Shown in pieces: positions 1-7,658 of a stretch of 64,000 bases of DNA. Position 1 is the stretch's first letter. Every line of letters begins with the position of its first letter. The position numbers and the translations under genes are program-made. This DNA comes from an uncultured Fluviicola sp. (GTDB taxonomy: Bacteria; Bacteroidota; Bacteroidia; Flavobacteriales; Crocinitomicaceae): assembly GCF_946478805.1 (NCBI RefSeq), contig NZ_CAMLDC010000003.1, positions 124,001-188,000 on the forward strand, given 5' to 3'. A model generated the notes under the pieces. That model searched no databases. It had not been told where the DNA came from and saw only the letters and a program-made list of their open reading frames with translations.

Positions 1-1
1 A

Positions 2-181
2 ACCGGAACCATGTTTATTGCACTTGAATTTGGGATTCTCAGTGGAGCTTTAACTACCAATATCTGGTACCGGAATAACCTGGAATCTATCTGGAACGTG
101 TTTTTATTTGGAGCAGGAATGGCATTTCTTTGCATCATTTACCTGCTTTGGCACCTGAAGACGGTGAAATCAAGACACTAG
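2..181 (+). CDS. C-terminal fragment of an integral membrane transporter, possibly MFS (partial)
   Basis: An open frame enters from the left edge and ends at TAG 179-181, giving 59 residues. Two hydrophobic segments (about residues 4-18 and 30-50) are joined by a short polar loop and followed by a basic tail (HLKTVKSRH). This is how the last two helices and cytoplasmic tail of a 12-helix major facilitator transporter look, but no diagnostic MFS motif lies in the visible part, so the family is an inference. The stop lies in a CTAG palindrome whose other strand supplies the stop of the convergent NlpC/P60 gene, so the two genes overlap by four bases and leave no room for a terminator between them. 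Confidence 0.6.
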   Translation, partial: TGTMFIALEFGILSGALTTNIWYRNNLESIWNVFLFGAGMAFLCIIYLLWHLKTVKSRH

Positions 182-774
182 TTCTTTGGAGCGATGCCTC
201 CGTAATCCAGACGTTTTGCTTTTAGATAGCGCGGAACATAATAACCACTGTTATTGAATGTGTCAATGATCACACCTCGGGAAGTGGAACTGTGAATGAA
301 CTTGATAACACCTGCTTTCACTTCGACTACCATTGCAACGTGTCCAACTCCGGAAGAGCCGGTATTTCTCCCTTTAAAGAACATCAGATCTCCAGGTTGC
401 AGTTCTGAAAGCTTCACAGTTTTTCCAAATTCAGCAATTCCCGGGCTGGATCGGGATAAACGCATTCCGAAGTTCCCCATGACGTAGTAGATGAATCCAC
501 TGCAATCAAAACCTGAAGGTGTAGAACCAGCATAATGATACGGTGTTCCTAAAAATTTCTTTGCGAATTGAATGATTTCTTCTACCTGTTTATTGATTTT
601 AGGAGCTGAATCGTTAGAAGCGATTGCTTGCGAAGCAGATGAATTGGCTTGCTTCATCAGGGTGTCAGAAGACACCTGACTCTTTTGAGGTAAAGAACCT
701 GTAGCTGTTTGTGCCTGAAGCACGTTGCTCACAAGAAGCACAGCTATCGAAAATATGTAAGTTTTTAAGGACAT
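178..774 (-). CDS. Exported NlpC/P60 (C40) peptidoglycan hydrolase
   Basis: The 198-residue protein has a signal peptide (about 1-22, ending LQAQ), a Ser/Gln-rich linker (23-58) and an NlpC/P60 domain (about 60-190). The catalytic Cys is C91 in GFDCSGF, the first His is H145 in GVGHVAM and the third polar residue is H161 in FIHSS, so the triad is complete. Family members cleave the D-glutamyl-diamino acid bond of stem peptides in the periplasm. There is no SH3 or LysM targeting domain, which is usual for the short Bacteroidota forms. The gene stands alone and diverges from the MerR gene across a 50-base gap that holds a good flavobacterial promoter. The family call is secure; the physiological role (growth or turnover) is not. 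Confidence 0.93.
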   Translation of the reverse strand: MSLKTYIFSIAVLLVSNVLQAQTATGSLPQKSQVSSDTLMKQANSSASQAIASNDSAPKINKQVEEIIQFAKKFLGTPYHYAGSTPSGFDCSGFIYYVMGNFGMRLSRSSPGIAEFGKTVKLSELQPGDLMFFKGRNTGSSGVGHVAMVVEVKAGVIKFIHSSTSRGVIIDTFNNSGYYVPRYLKAKRLDYGGIAPKN

Positions 775-790
775 AATATTTCTGACGGTG

Positions 791-820
791 CAAAATTATC
801 ATTATTTTCACAAAATCAAA
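791..820 (-). promoter_or_regulatory. Flavobacterial-type promoter for the NlpC/P60 gene
   Basis: Read on the minus strand, TTTG (817-820) is followed after 18 bases by TAATTTTG (791-798). This matches the Bacteroidota -33 TTTG / -7 TAnnTTTG pattern with acceptable spacing. The -7 box ends 16 bases before the ATG at 774. It is seen by eye only; no transcription data. Confidence 0.5.
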
Positions 821-824
821 ATGA

Positions 825-1172
825 TTGGTCTTGAGCAAATTAGATAATATCGTATTAACCAAGTTGTATTACTCCATTGGGGAGGTCGCTGCCATATTTG
901 ATGTAAACACTTCGCTGATAAGGTTTTGGGAGAAAGAATTCACTGTAATCCAACCTAAAAAAAACAAAAAAGGAAATCGCTTATTCACAGTAAAGGACAT
1001 TGAGCATTTTAACAAGATTTACCAACTGGTAAAGGAACAAGGTTATACGCTTGATGGAGCAAAAAAAGCTTTGAAATCAGGTGAAAAAGCTCATTCGGAA
1101 GGCAATCAGAACGAGGTGCTGATTGACAAACTGGAAAAAATCAAATCACAGTTGTTGGCGTTGAAGAAATAA
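825..1172 (+). CDS. MerR-family transcriptional regulator
   Basis: The 115-residue protein carries an N-terminal winged helix-turn-helix (about residues 16-85) with the MerR signature YYSIGEVAAIFDV, then LIRFWEKEF and RLFTVKDIEHFNKIYQLV. A short helical tail (about 95-115) would form the dimer coiled coil. No effector-binding domain or metal-binding cysteines are present, so the signal is unknown. The start is uncertain: no in-frame ATG precedes the HTH, and TTG codons at 825 and 831 are the likely starts. This compact form is common as a single copy in Flavobacteriales. The gene diverges from the NlpC/P60 gene and converges on aroB, with a palindromic repeat in between. Confidence 0.9.
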   Translation: MVLSKLDNIVLTKLYYSIGEVAAIFDVNTSLIRFWEKEFTVIQPKKNKKGNRLFTVKDIEHFNKIYQLVKEQGYTLDGAKKALKSGEKAHSEGNQNEVLIDKLEKIKSQLLALKK

Positions 1173-1206
1173 TTCCTAATTGTGGCTAATCTAACTGTCA
1201 TCAAAG

Positions 1207-1225
1207 GTAATTCCGCAATATTACG
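1207..1225. repeat. 19-base dyad element, copy 1 (in the MerR/aroB convergent gap)
   Basis: GTAATTCCGCAATATTACG occurs here and again, identically, at 50216-50234. The arms GTAAT/ATTAC form a dyad around TCCGCAAT. This copy continues to the right as ATTACGTCA, the full right arm of an ideal TGACGTAAT-N8-ATTACGTCA element. It lies between two convergent gene ends. No T-tract follows, so a classic terminator is not obvious. Confidence 0.7.
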
Positions 1226-1291
1226 TCACCAACTTTAAATAACACCACTTATCTCACTGTAAAACAAGTTGTCAATTCATTTAATTCGTAA

Positions 1292-2377
1292 TTAATTTTT
1301 ATAATACGATTGATACAAATAATTCAACGCCGCTTTAATATCGTTTTCACTGATCAGATGATTCCACGAGCATCCTCCGATTTTATCCAAAAAGCACGTT
1401 CTTACACCTTGTTGGTCATTCTTCTTATCATTCTTCATTAACTCAAGCATGATACCGACTCCTGTCAACAGATCTTCCGGACAAGGATATAAAGCCATCA
1501 TCACTTGCACGATCTCATTCAGCTCCTCGGTTTCGAGTGTTCCTTTCTCATTCGATAAAAAAGCTTCCGCAATGATTCCAAGTGCGACACAATTCCCGTG
1601 TGAAATTGGGTTCAAATCCAGATAATATCCTTCAATCGCATGACCGATCGTGTGACCGAAGTTCAGCGATTTGCGGATTCCTTTTTCATTCGGGTCTTCA
1701 TTCACGACCTTAGCCTTGATTGCAATCGATTTCTCAAGAAGTTTGGCGACATTTTCTTCTGAAAACAATTCATCCTGCTTACTGGCTATTAATCTGTCCC
1801 ATTCTTTCTTATCTGAAATCAAAGCATGTTTCAACACTTCTGCAAAACCACTTCGCCACTCTTCTTCAGGTAAAGTTGCCAGGAAACGTTGATCAACAAA
1901 AACAGTTACAGGATCATAAAAAGTACCTATCTGATTCTTAAAATTACCCAAATCAATCCCCGTCTTCCCCCCGATAGACGCATCCACCATTCCCAACAGG
2001 GAAGTTGGAATGTGAATACACGGCAAACCTCTTTTATAGATTGAAGCGATAAATCCTCCCATGTCACTTACAACTCCACCACCCAGCGTAATGATCAGAT
2101 CCGAACGAACAATCCCGTAATCCGAAAGTGCTTCCAATACCTGGAAACAGACTTCCATCACTTTGTTCTCTTCTCCGGTAGGCAATAGAATGACTTCGGC
2201 ATCTTCCAAAGTCGGAAAAGCGGTTAATAAGTATTCCAAACAAAAATCATGTGTATTCTCATCGACAATAATAACCTTCCGCACATCCTTATAAGTTTCC
2301 TCGAGCAATTTCGGGAAAGATGAAAGCTCCAGATTACCCACTTCCACCGTATATGAATTACATTTAATTTTTTTCAA
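1292..2377 (-). CDS. aroB: 3-dehydroquinate synthase
   Basis: AroB converts DAHP to 3-dehydroquinate in the second shikimate step, using NAD and zinc, in the cytoplasm. The 361-residue length is normal. The nucleotide-binding glycine-rich GGGVVSDMGGF is at 99-109, PTSLLGMVDASIGGKTG at 124-140, and the metal ligands are E180 (FAEVLKHAL), the His of NFGHTIGHAIE (239-249) and H260 (SHG). The start appears to be TTG at 2375-2377 (MKKIKCNSYTVEVG); no ATG precedes it in frame. A TATTTTTG box on the minus strand (2425-2432) could be its -7 element, but no matching -33 was found. It diverges from proline dehydrogenase across 79 bases. Confidence 0.96.
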   Translation of the reverse strand: MKKIKCNSYTVEVGNLELSSFPKLLEETYKDVRKVIIVDENTHDFCLEYLLTAFPTLEDAEVILLPTGEENKVMEVCFQVLEALSDYGIVRSDLIITLGGGVVSDMGGFIASIYKRGLPCIHIPTSLLGMVDASIGGKTGIDLGNFKNQIGTFYDPVTVFVDQRFLATLPEEEWRSGFAEVLKHALISDKKEWDRLIASKQDELFSEENVAKLLEKSIAIKAKVVNEDPNEKGIRKSLNFGHTIGHAIEGYYLDLNPISHGNCVALGIIAEAFLSNEKGTLETEELNEIVQVMMALYPCPEDLLTGVGIMLELMKNDKKNDQQGVRTCFLDKIGGCSWNHLISENDIKAALNYLYQSYYKN

Positions 2378-2444
2378 AGCATTAATTTCAATGATGTAAC
2401 AAATAAATTCAGTTTAAAGGTGAACAAAAATACATGAAAGCGAT

Positions 2445-2452
2445 TAATTTTG
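2445..2452 (+). promoter_or_regulatory. -7 box (TAATTTTG) placed 4 bases before the proline dehydrogenase ATG
   Basis: TAATTTTG fits the Bacteroidota TAnnTTTG -7 consensus. Only four bases separate it from ATG 2457, so transcription from it would start at or next to the start codon. No clear TTG -33 element is present at the right distance, so the call is tentative. The same box-to-ATG spacing occurs at 16417-16424. Confidence 0.35.
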
Positions 2453-2456
2453 CCTC

Positions 2457-3632
2457 ATGATATCTTTTAATAACACGGAAATTGCGTTTAAACACAAGTC
2501 CAACAAGGATTTGAAAAGAGCACATTTTTTATTTTCGGTCATGGCCAGCCCGTTTTTGGTTAAAACAGGGAAAGGACTTGCACGTTTCGGATTAAATATA
2601 GGACTTCCAATAAAAGGAATGATCAAAGCAACCATCTTTGAGCAATTCTGTGGTGGAGAGACCATTGAAGAATGTACTTCAACCATAGACACGATGTGGA
2701 AAAACCATGTCGGAACTATTTTGGACTATTCAGTGGAAGGAAAAACCAGTGCGGAAGATTTCGAGTATACAACGAAAGAAATTATCGCAACAATCCATAA
2801 GGCAAAGGGAAATCCCGGAATTCCGTTCGCAGTTTTCAAGGTTACAGGAATCTCCAGATTCAGTCTGTTGGAGCTTACAAACAATGGAACTGAAGGTATT
2901 TCGGAAAGTGATTTGAAGGAATATCATGAAACGGTGGAACGCGTGAACCGCATTTGCAAAGAAGCATTTGAGGCATCTGTTCCCGTTTTTATCGATGCGG
3001 AAGAAAGCTGGATTCAAGATGTAATTGATCGCATCACGCATGAAATGATGCTGAAGTACAACAAGGAACACGCAATTGTATTCAATACGGTTCAAATGTA
3101 CCGTCATGATCGCCTGGAGTTCTTGATGAACAGTATTACCTGGGCAAAAGCTGAAAATATCCAATACGGTGTAAAACTCGTACGTGGTGCTTATATGGAG
3201 AAAGAAAGAAAAAGAGCAGCGGAAAACAACTACCCTTCTCCTATTCAACCGGATAAGGCAACCTGCGACACAGATTACAACAAAGCTTTGGAGTTTTTAG
3301 TTAAACCCGAAATTTTGACTCATATGTCCCTGTGTGCTGGTTCTCACAACGAAGATTCTTCAGCCTATCTGGCAAGTTTGATTGAATCAAAAGGGATTGA
3401 CAAATCCAATAAACGCATCTGGTTCGCCCAATTATTGGGAATGAGCGATCATATTTCCTACACTTTGGCTTCAGAGGGATTCAATGTGGCAAAATATGTT
3501 CCTTATGGTCCGGTGAAAGAGGTAATCCCTTATCTGTTCAGACGGGCAGATGAAAACACATCGGTAAAAGGACAAACAGGAAGAGAATTGAAACTGATCA
3601 AGGAAGAGATAAAAAGAAGAAAGGGAGCCTGA
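2457..3632 (+). CDS. Proline dehydrogenase (monofunctional, FAD-dependent)
   Basis: It oxidises L-proline to pyrroline-5-carboxylate with FAD, passing electrons to the quinone pool; this is the first step of proline catabolism. The 391-residue protein is one PRODH barrel with no P5C dehydrogenase domain, so it is not bifunctional PutA. Visible motifs are KLVRGAY (240-246), CAGSHN (293-298), QLLGMSDHIS (325-334), YVPYGPV (347-353) and the substrate-carboxylate arginine pair in YLFRRADEN (359-367). The start ATG at 2457 gives a normal N-terminus. It stands alone, diverges from aroB and ends inside a strong hairpin terminator. The function is secure. Confidence 0.95.
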   Translation: MISFNNTEIAFKHKSNKDLKRAHFLFSVMASPFLVKTGKGLARFGLNIGLPIKGMIKATIFEQFCGGETIEECTSTIDTMWKNHVGTILDYSVEGKTSAEDFEYTTKEIIATIHKAKGNPGIPFAVFKVTGISRFSLLELTNNGTEGISESDLKEYHETVERVNRICKEAFEASVPVFIDAEESWIQDVIDRITHEMMLKYNKEHAIVFNTVQMYRHDRLEFLMNSITWAKAENIQYGVKLVRGAYMEKERKRAAENNYPSPIQPDKATCDTDYNKALEFLVKPEILTHMSLCAGSHNEDSSAYLASLIESKGIDKSNKRIWFAQLLGMSDHISYTLASEGFNVAKYVPYGPVKEVIPYLFRRADENTSVKGQTGRELKLIKEEIKRRKGA

Positions 3633-3651
3633 ATGGACTCCCTTTCTTTTT
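3617..3651. terminator. Hairpin terminator after proline dehydrogenase
   Basis: AAGAAAGGGAG (3617-3627) pairs perfectly with CTCCCTTTCTT (3638-3648) around a short loop holding the TGA stop; a T run follows. The A-rich left flank gives a T-rich run on the other strand too, so it may also stop readthrough from the convergent side. Confidence 0.8.
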
Positions 3652-3706
3652 GGGTTTGAATTTTATTAGTAACAAATAATCGAATTTGTTAAAGTGGCAA
3701 CAAGTA

Positions 3707-6514
3707 TTAACGTTGAATACTCACGTGTCCTAATTGCTCCCGTTTTTCATCACTTGAAGAGGTCTTATACGTGATTTTCCACGAATACATCCCCTCTTTA
3801 CAAGCAATTCCCTTATATGTACCGTCCCAACCTTCAAGAGTATCCGTGGTTTCGAAAACCAATTCTCCCCATCTGTTGAAGACTTCCAATTTGTATTGAT
3901 TCTTATCCACTCCTGATGTTACTATCGGTAAGAAAACAGGATTGAATTGATTCCCATCCGGCGTGAACGAATTGGGTACATACAAAATTACACCTTTTTC
4001 CATTAATATGATCTTCGTAATCGAATCTACACAACCATGCTCCGTAATTGCAACAAGTGTCACCTGGAAATTTTGTTCCGGTTCCACTACAAATGTGTGG
4101 GTCGGACTAAAATCATTTGAAATTTCCGTTCCATCACCAAAGTCCCAGATATACTGCACAGCACCGGTTGAGGAATTCACCATATTCGATTCAGGAGAAA
4201 TCACGGAAATCACTCCCGGATTTGCAGTGAAATTTGCAACCGGGTTGGGATAAACACAAATGAAGCTCGGATAACTTTGCGACCACACACAACCCAATGC
4301 AGTTGTGGAGGTAACAGTCACATCGTAACAACCTTGGTTTTCGTACAGATTTGTTACCGTATCATTCAAACTTGACAGTGTATTTCCATCTCCGAAAACC
4401 CATTGGGTATTGGCACTTGGTGTTCCGGTTGAATTATTGATCAGCATCGCCGTATGAGGCTCACAAGCCGGATCTGAAGTTGTTGCTACCTGGATGGTAA
4501 TCGGTGTTTCAATAGAAACAATCACCTGGTCCGTATTATCACATCCTGCAGCAGAAGTCCCTGTAACCGTATAAGTCAAGGTGCTTGTCGGAGAAAAAGG
4601 AACATTGTCCGTAATTCCATTGTCCCAGGCATAGGTCATTGCACCTGAACCGGCTAAAGTAGCTGATGCGCCTGTACAAATTATTTGATCAGGACCTGCA
4701 TTTACAATCGGTAAAGGATTAACCAACAGGATAACCGTATCCAATCCAAAACAATTGGAAGCATCATATCCATGCAAGACAATTGTATAGGTACCGACAG
4801 CCGGAACATATGCTTGTCCGTCTGTGATTCCGTTATCCCATGTGTACGTTGTTGCGGCTCCTGTTCCTGTAAATGTAACCGAAGTATTTTCACAAACAGT
4901 TACGTCTGCACCTGCAGAAACAATCGGTGCCGGCAAGAATGTCACCAGTAGCGAATCTTTATTGATACAACCGTTTGCGTCTGTTCCGTTTACAATGTAC
5001 TTTCCATCAACCGACGGAATGAATGGTGTTCCGTTTACTGCACCATTGTTCCAGGTATAAGAAACAGCTCCCGAACCGTTAAGTGTCATCGGAGTGTAGG
5101 GACAAAGTTGCTGGTCAGCTCCCGCTTCTACCGGAGGCAAAGGATTGACAGTAATATTCCGTACACGGGTATGCGTACAGCTGTCGGCATTCATTGCGAT
5201 CAAAGTAATCGTGAATGTACCGGGAGACTGATAAATATGTGTCGGATTGGCTGCAGTTTCCAGTGGGGTTCCATCACCGAAATCCCAGGAATAAGTCATG
5301 GCCTGATTAATCAGGTCTGTAGACGTATTGCTGACCGTAACAGGAGCAAAAACGCACGAATTGGGAACAGTGAAATCTGCAGTTGGGATCGATTTGACTG
5401 TAACCTGTTTAATCATCGTATCCCTGCAACCTGTTGTTTCATAGGAAACCAAGCGCACATCATAAACACCCGGCACAGCAAACGTGTGATTCGGGCTTGA
5501 CTGAGTGGATGTTGTACCGTCCCCGAAATTCCAAAGGTTGGCAATAATGACATTATTGTTTACTGTTGAAGTATTCGTGAACTGGACATTGAGCTGCCCG
5601 CAGTTTTGAGAATACGTATAATCCGGAAGAACGATGGTCGGCTCAACTTCCACATCAACTGAAACGGAACATGAACCTGTATTCGTCAAAGTTGTAAGTT
5701 GACAAGAATAAGTCGTTCCTGTTGCAGGACTTGGAATTGTAATGGAAGGAGTTGTGGCACCTGTATTCCATAAATAACTGCTGAATCCGGTTGGGGCTGT
5801 CAATGTTGCCGCATTACTTCCCTGGCAATATTGGACCGTCAGTTTCAGTGGTTGGCAGCTCATGGTAACATATGCATATCCGAAATGTCCTGAAAGACTG
5901 CAATCCCTGGTAGCAAATTCAATCTGAATGGTTTGCCCTAAAAATGCAGACAAATCCAAGGCCGCCGTTGACCAATTCAACCAGGTAACATCACCACAAA
6001 CCTGGAAATTTTGTCCCGGTTGTCCACCATACACATCATAAACACCGCATGCACCTCCGATTTCATTTCCCGCTTGGTCCAATACCTTGATACTCAATCG
6101 GGGCTGTTCGTTTGGTAAGTGACCCGTAGGATTTTCGAGAACTGCTGCATATTTATAAATCAACAATGAATTATCCACAGTAATTGGCATGGTGTATCTG
6201 ATCGCCTCAGCCTCTGCGTTTGTCGCACTATTTCCAACGCGCGCAACCACAAAAACGCCAGGAGGCAAAATTTGTAATCCACCACAGGTATAAGGATCGA
6301 CTCCGGCGGTACTGATTATTGTGTGTCTACCACTAACTATTCCCGGAACGGCAAAAGGATTTGTATAATCGCCGGTAAAACCATTCCAATTATTAAAACC
6401 TCCCTGAGAGAAATTGGCATTGGGACAGGCAGGTTGCGTTTGAGAATAAACAACATTACATAACAGACACAAACTGACTAAAATCAGTTTAGCATAATTT
6501 TTCTTCACAATCAT
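3707..6514 (-). CDS. T9SS type B cargo protein with PKD and Ig-like repeats
   Basis: This 935-residue exported protein has a signal peptide (about 1-25, ending VVYSQ), then an N-terminal beta-rich region (about 28-222), an Ig-like segment (about 225-290), two PKD domains (WNFGDG near 328, WDFGDG near 410) and three Ig-like repeats opening with AGADQ/AGADV/AGPDQ (about 460-690). Two further PKD-like units (VFGDG near 705, WDFGDG near 800) precede a C-terminal gliding-motility/CHU_C-type sorting domain (VPNSFTPDGNQFNPVF, FNRWGELVF, GWDGTYKG). Such proteins cross the inner membrane by Sec and the outer membrane by T9SS. The passenger shows no catalytic domain, so a surface or adhesive role is inferred. 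A TAACTTTG box lies 26 bases upstream (6541-6548, minus strand). Confidence 0.93.
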   Translation of the reverse strand: MIVKKNYAKLILVSLCLLCNVVYSQTQPACPNANFSQGGFNNWNGFTGDYTNPFAVPGIVSGRHTIISTAGVDPYTCGGLQILPPGVFVVARVGNSATNAEAEAIRYTMPITVDNSLLIYKYAAVLENPTGHLPNEQPRLSIKVLDQAGNEIGGACGVYDVYGGQPGQNFQVCGDVTWLNWSTAALDLSAFLGQTIQIEFATRDCSLSGHFGYAYVTMSCQPLKLTVQYCQGSNAATLTAPTGFSSYLWNTGATTPSITIPSPATGTTYSCQLTTLTNTGSCSVSVDVEVEPTIVLPDYTYSQNCGQLNVQFTNTSTVNNNVIIANLWNFGDGTTSTQSSPNHTFAVPGVYDVRLVSYETTGCRDTMIKQVTVKSIPTADFTVPNSCVFAPVTVSNTSTDLINQAMTYSWDFGDGTPLETAANPTHIYQSPGTFTITLIAMNADSCTHTRVRNITVNPLPPVEAGADQQLCPYTPMTLNGSGAVSYTWNNGAVNGTPFIPSVDGKYIVNGTDANGCINKDSLLVTFLPAPIVSAGADVTVCENTSVTFTGTGAATTYTWDNGITDGQAYVPAVGTYTIVLHGYDASNCFGLDTVILLVNPLPIVNAGPDQIICTGASATLAGSGAMTYAWDNGITDNVPFSPTSTLTYTVTGTSAAGCDNTDQVIVSIETPITIQVATTSDPACEPHTAMLINNSTGTPSANTQWVFGDGNTLSSLNDTVTNLYENQGCYDVTVTSTTALGCVWSQSYPSFICVYPNPVANFTANPGVISVISPESNMVNSSTGAVQYIWDFGDGTEISNDFSPTHTFVVEPEQNFQVTLVAITEHGCVDSITKIILMEKGVILYVPNSFTPDGNQFNPVFLPIVTSGVDKNQYKLEVFNRWGELVFETTDTLEGWDGTYKGIACKEGMYSWKITYKTSSSDEKREQLGHVSIQR

Positions 6515-6664
6515 TTAATTCAATTATTAAATTGATACATCAAAGTTACGGAAGAATGAACCGATAGTTGCCTTCAAATTAAATTCGTTTTGTTAAAAAT
6601 AACAGGTATTGAAGGAATCTTAAAGATATTTACAAAGAATGTAAGAAAACTTTAGTTTTAAAAC

Positions 6665-6769
6665 AGAAACAATTGAAAATGGATAATTGAGAAGAAATCA
6701 AAGACTAAAGATGTAAGACCAAAGACTAGAATTACGTCTTAAGTCTATTGTCTTTCATCTTAAGTCTTT
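6665..6769. repeat. Intergenic word repeats and a long imperfect hairpin at the hemF 3' end
   Basis: From 6671 the text AATTGAAAATGGATAATTGA resembles the complement of 52375-52406. Then AAAGACTAAAGATGTAAGAC... (6700-6728) and AAGTCTATTGTCTTTCATCT... (6741-6769) form a 29-base inverted repeat with about five mismatches and a 12-base loop. The right arm overlaps the hemF stop codon. It may act as a 3' hairpin for hemF mRNA, but there is no clean T run. Words of this kind (gactaaagac, aattgaaaatgg) look like an intergenic filler family. Confidence 0.55.
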
Positions 6770-7658
6770 AAATATAACTGTGTTTTTCCTTCAGATAAGC
6801 GAGAGTCTGCGCTTCCAAAGAATCGGTTACAGGTTGGTAATTGTATTCCCACTCTGCAATCGGAGGCATGCTCATCAGGATCGATTCTGTTCTTCCTCCT
6901 GAATATAAGCCGAATTTGGTTCCTCTGTCGAAGGCCAGGTTGAACTCCGCATAACGTCCGCGGCGGTAATTCATCCATTGCTTTTCAGCTTCTGTAAACG
7001 GTTTGTTTCGACCTAAATCAGCTTGTTCTTCATACAGGAACGGAAAACTTTCCCCTAGATCAACACAAAAACGGAAGATCTGTTCTTTGTTCAACTGGAA
7101 GTGATTGTTCAGATGGTCGAAGAAAATTCCACCAATACCCCGTGTTTCCAATCGATGTGGCAAATAAAAGTATTCATCTGCCCATTCTTTGAACTTGGGA
7201 TAAAACGATTCGTCGTATTTATTACAAACCGCTCTCAATTTGTGATGGAAAGCCATTGCCTGTTCGTGGATCACATAATGCGGAGTAAGGTCAATTCCTC
7301 CTCCGAACCAATGAATACCATTGTCGAGTTCGAAATAACGTACATTCATATGGATAATCGGAACATGCGGATTGTTGGGATGTAATACGATAGACACCCC
7401 GGTTGCGTAGAAGTGATTGCCATCCAACTTCAATTGGGTTTTCATCTCTTCAGAAACAGGTCCGTGTACTTCCGAAAAAGCAACTCCGCCTTTCTCGATC
7501 AATGAGCCGTTGCGGATGGTTCTTGTTTTACCTCCTCCACCTTCAGCACGGTTCCACGCATCTTCCGAGAACTTCCCGGTACCATCAATACGTTCCAATT
7601 CATTGCAGATAAACAACTGCAATGCACGAAATTCCTGTCCGATTGTCTCCTTATTCAT
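6768..7658 (-). CDS. hemF: Oxygen-dependent coproporphyrinogen III oxidase
   Basis: HemF performs the aerobic double oxidative decarboxylation of coproporphyrinogen III to protoporphyrinogen IX in heme synthesis. The 296-residue length is typical. Conserved blocks are EGGGGKTR (39-46), HPNNPHVPIIHMNVRYF (93-109), WFGGGIDLTPHY (117-128), RGIGGIFFDHL (173-183) and the signature running from YAEFNLAFDRGTKFG to LYSGGRTESILMSMPP (236-266). The ATG at 7658 overlaps the stop of the upstream LysM gene by eight bases, suggesting translational coupling. Presence of HemF shows an oxygen-based branch of heme synthesis; it does not exclude an anaerobic HemN elsewhere. Confidence 0.97.
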   Translation of the reverse strand: MNKETIGQEFRALQLFICNELERIDGTGKFSEDAWNRAEGGGGKTRTIRNGSLIEKGGVAFSEVHGPVSEEMKTQLKLDGNHFYATGVSIVLHPNNPHVPIIHMNVRYFELDNGIHWFGGGIDLTPHYVIHEQAMAFHHKLRAVCNKYDESFYPKFKEWADEYFYLPHRLETRGIGGIFFDHLNNHFQLNKEQIFRFCVDLGESFPFLYEEQADLGRNKPFTEAEKQWMNYRRGRYAEFNLAFDRGTKFGLYSGGRTESILMSMPPIAEWEYNYQPVTDSLEAQTLAYLKEKHSYI

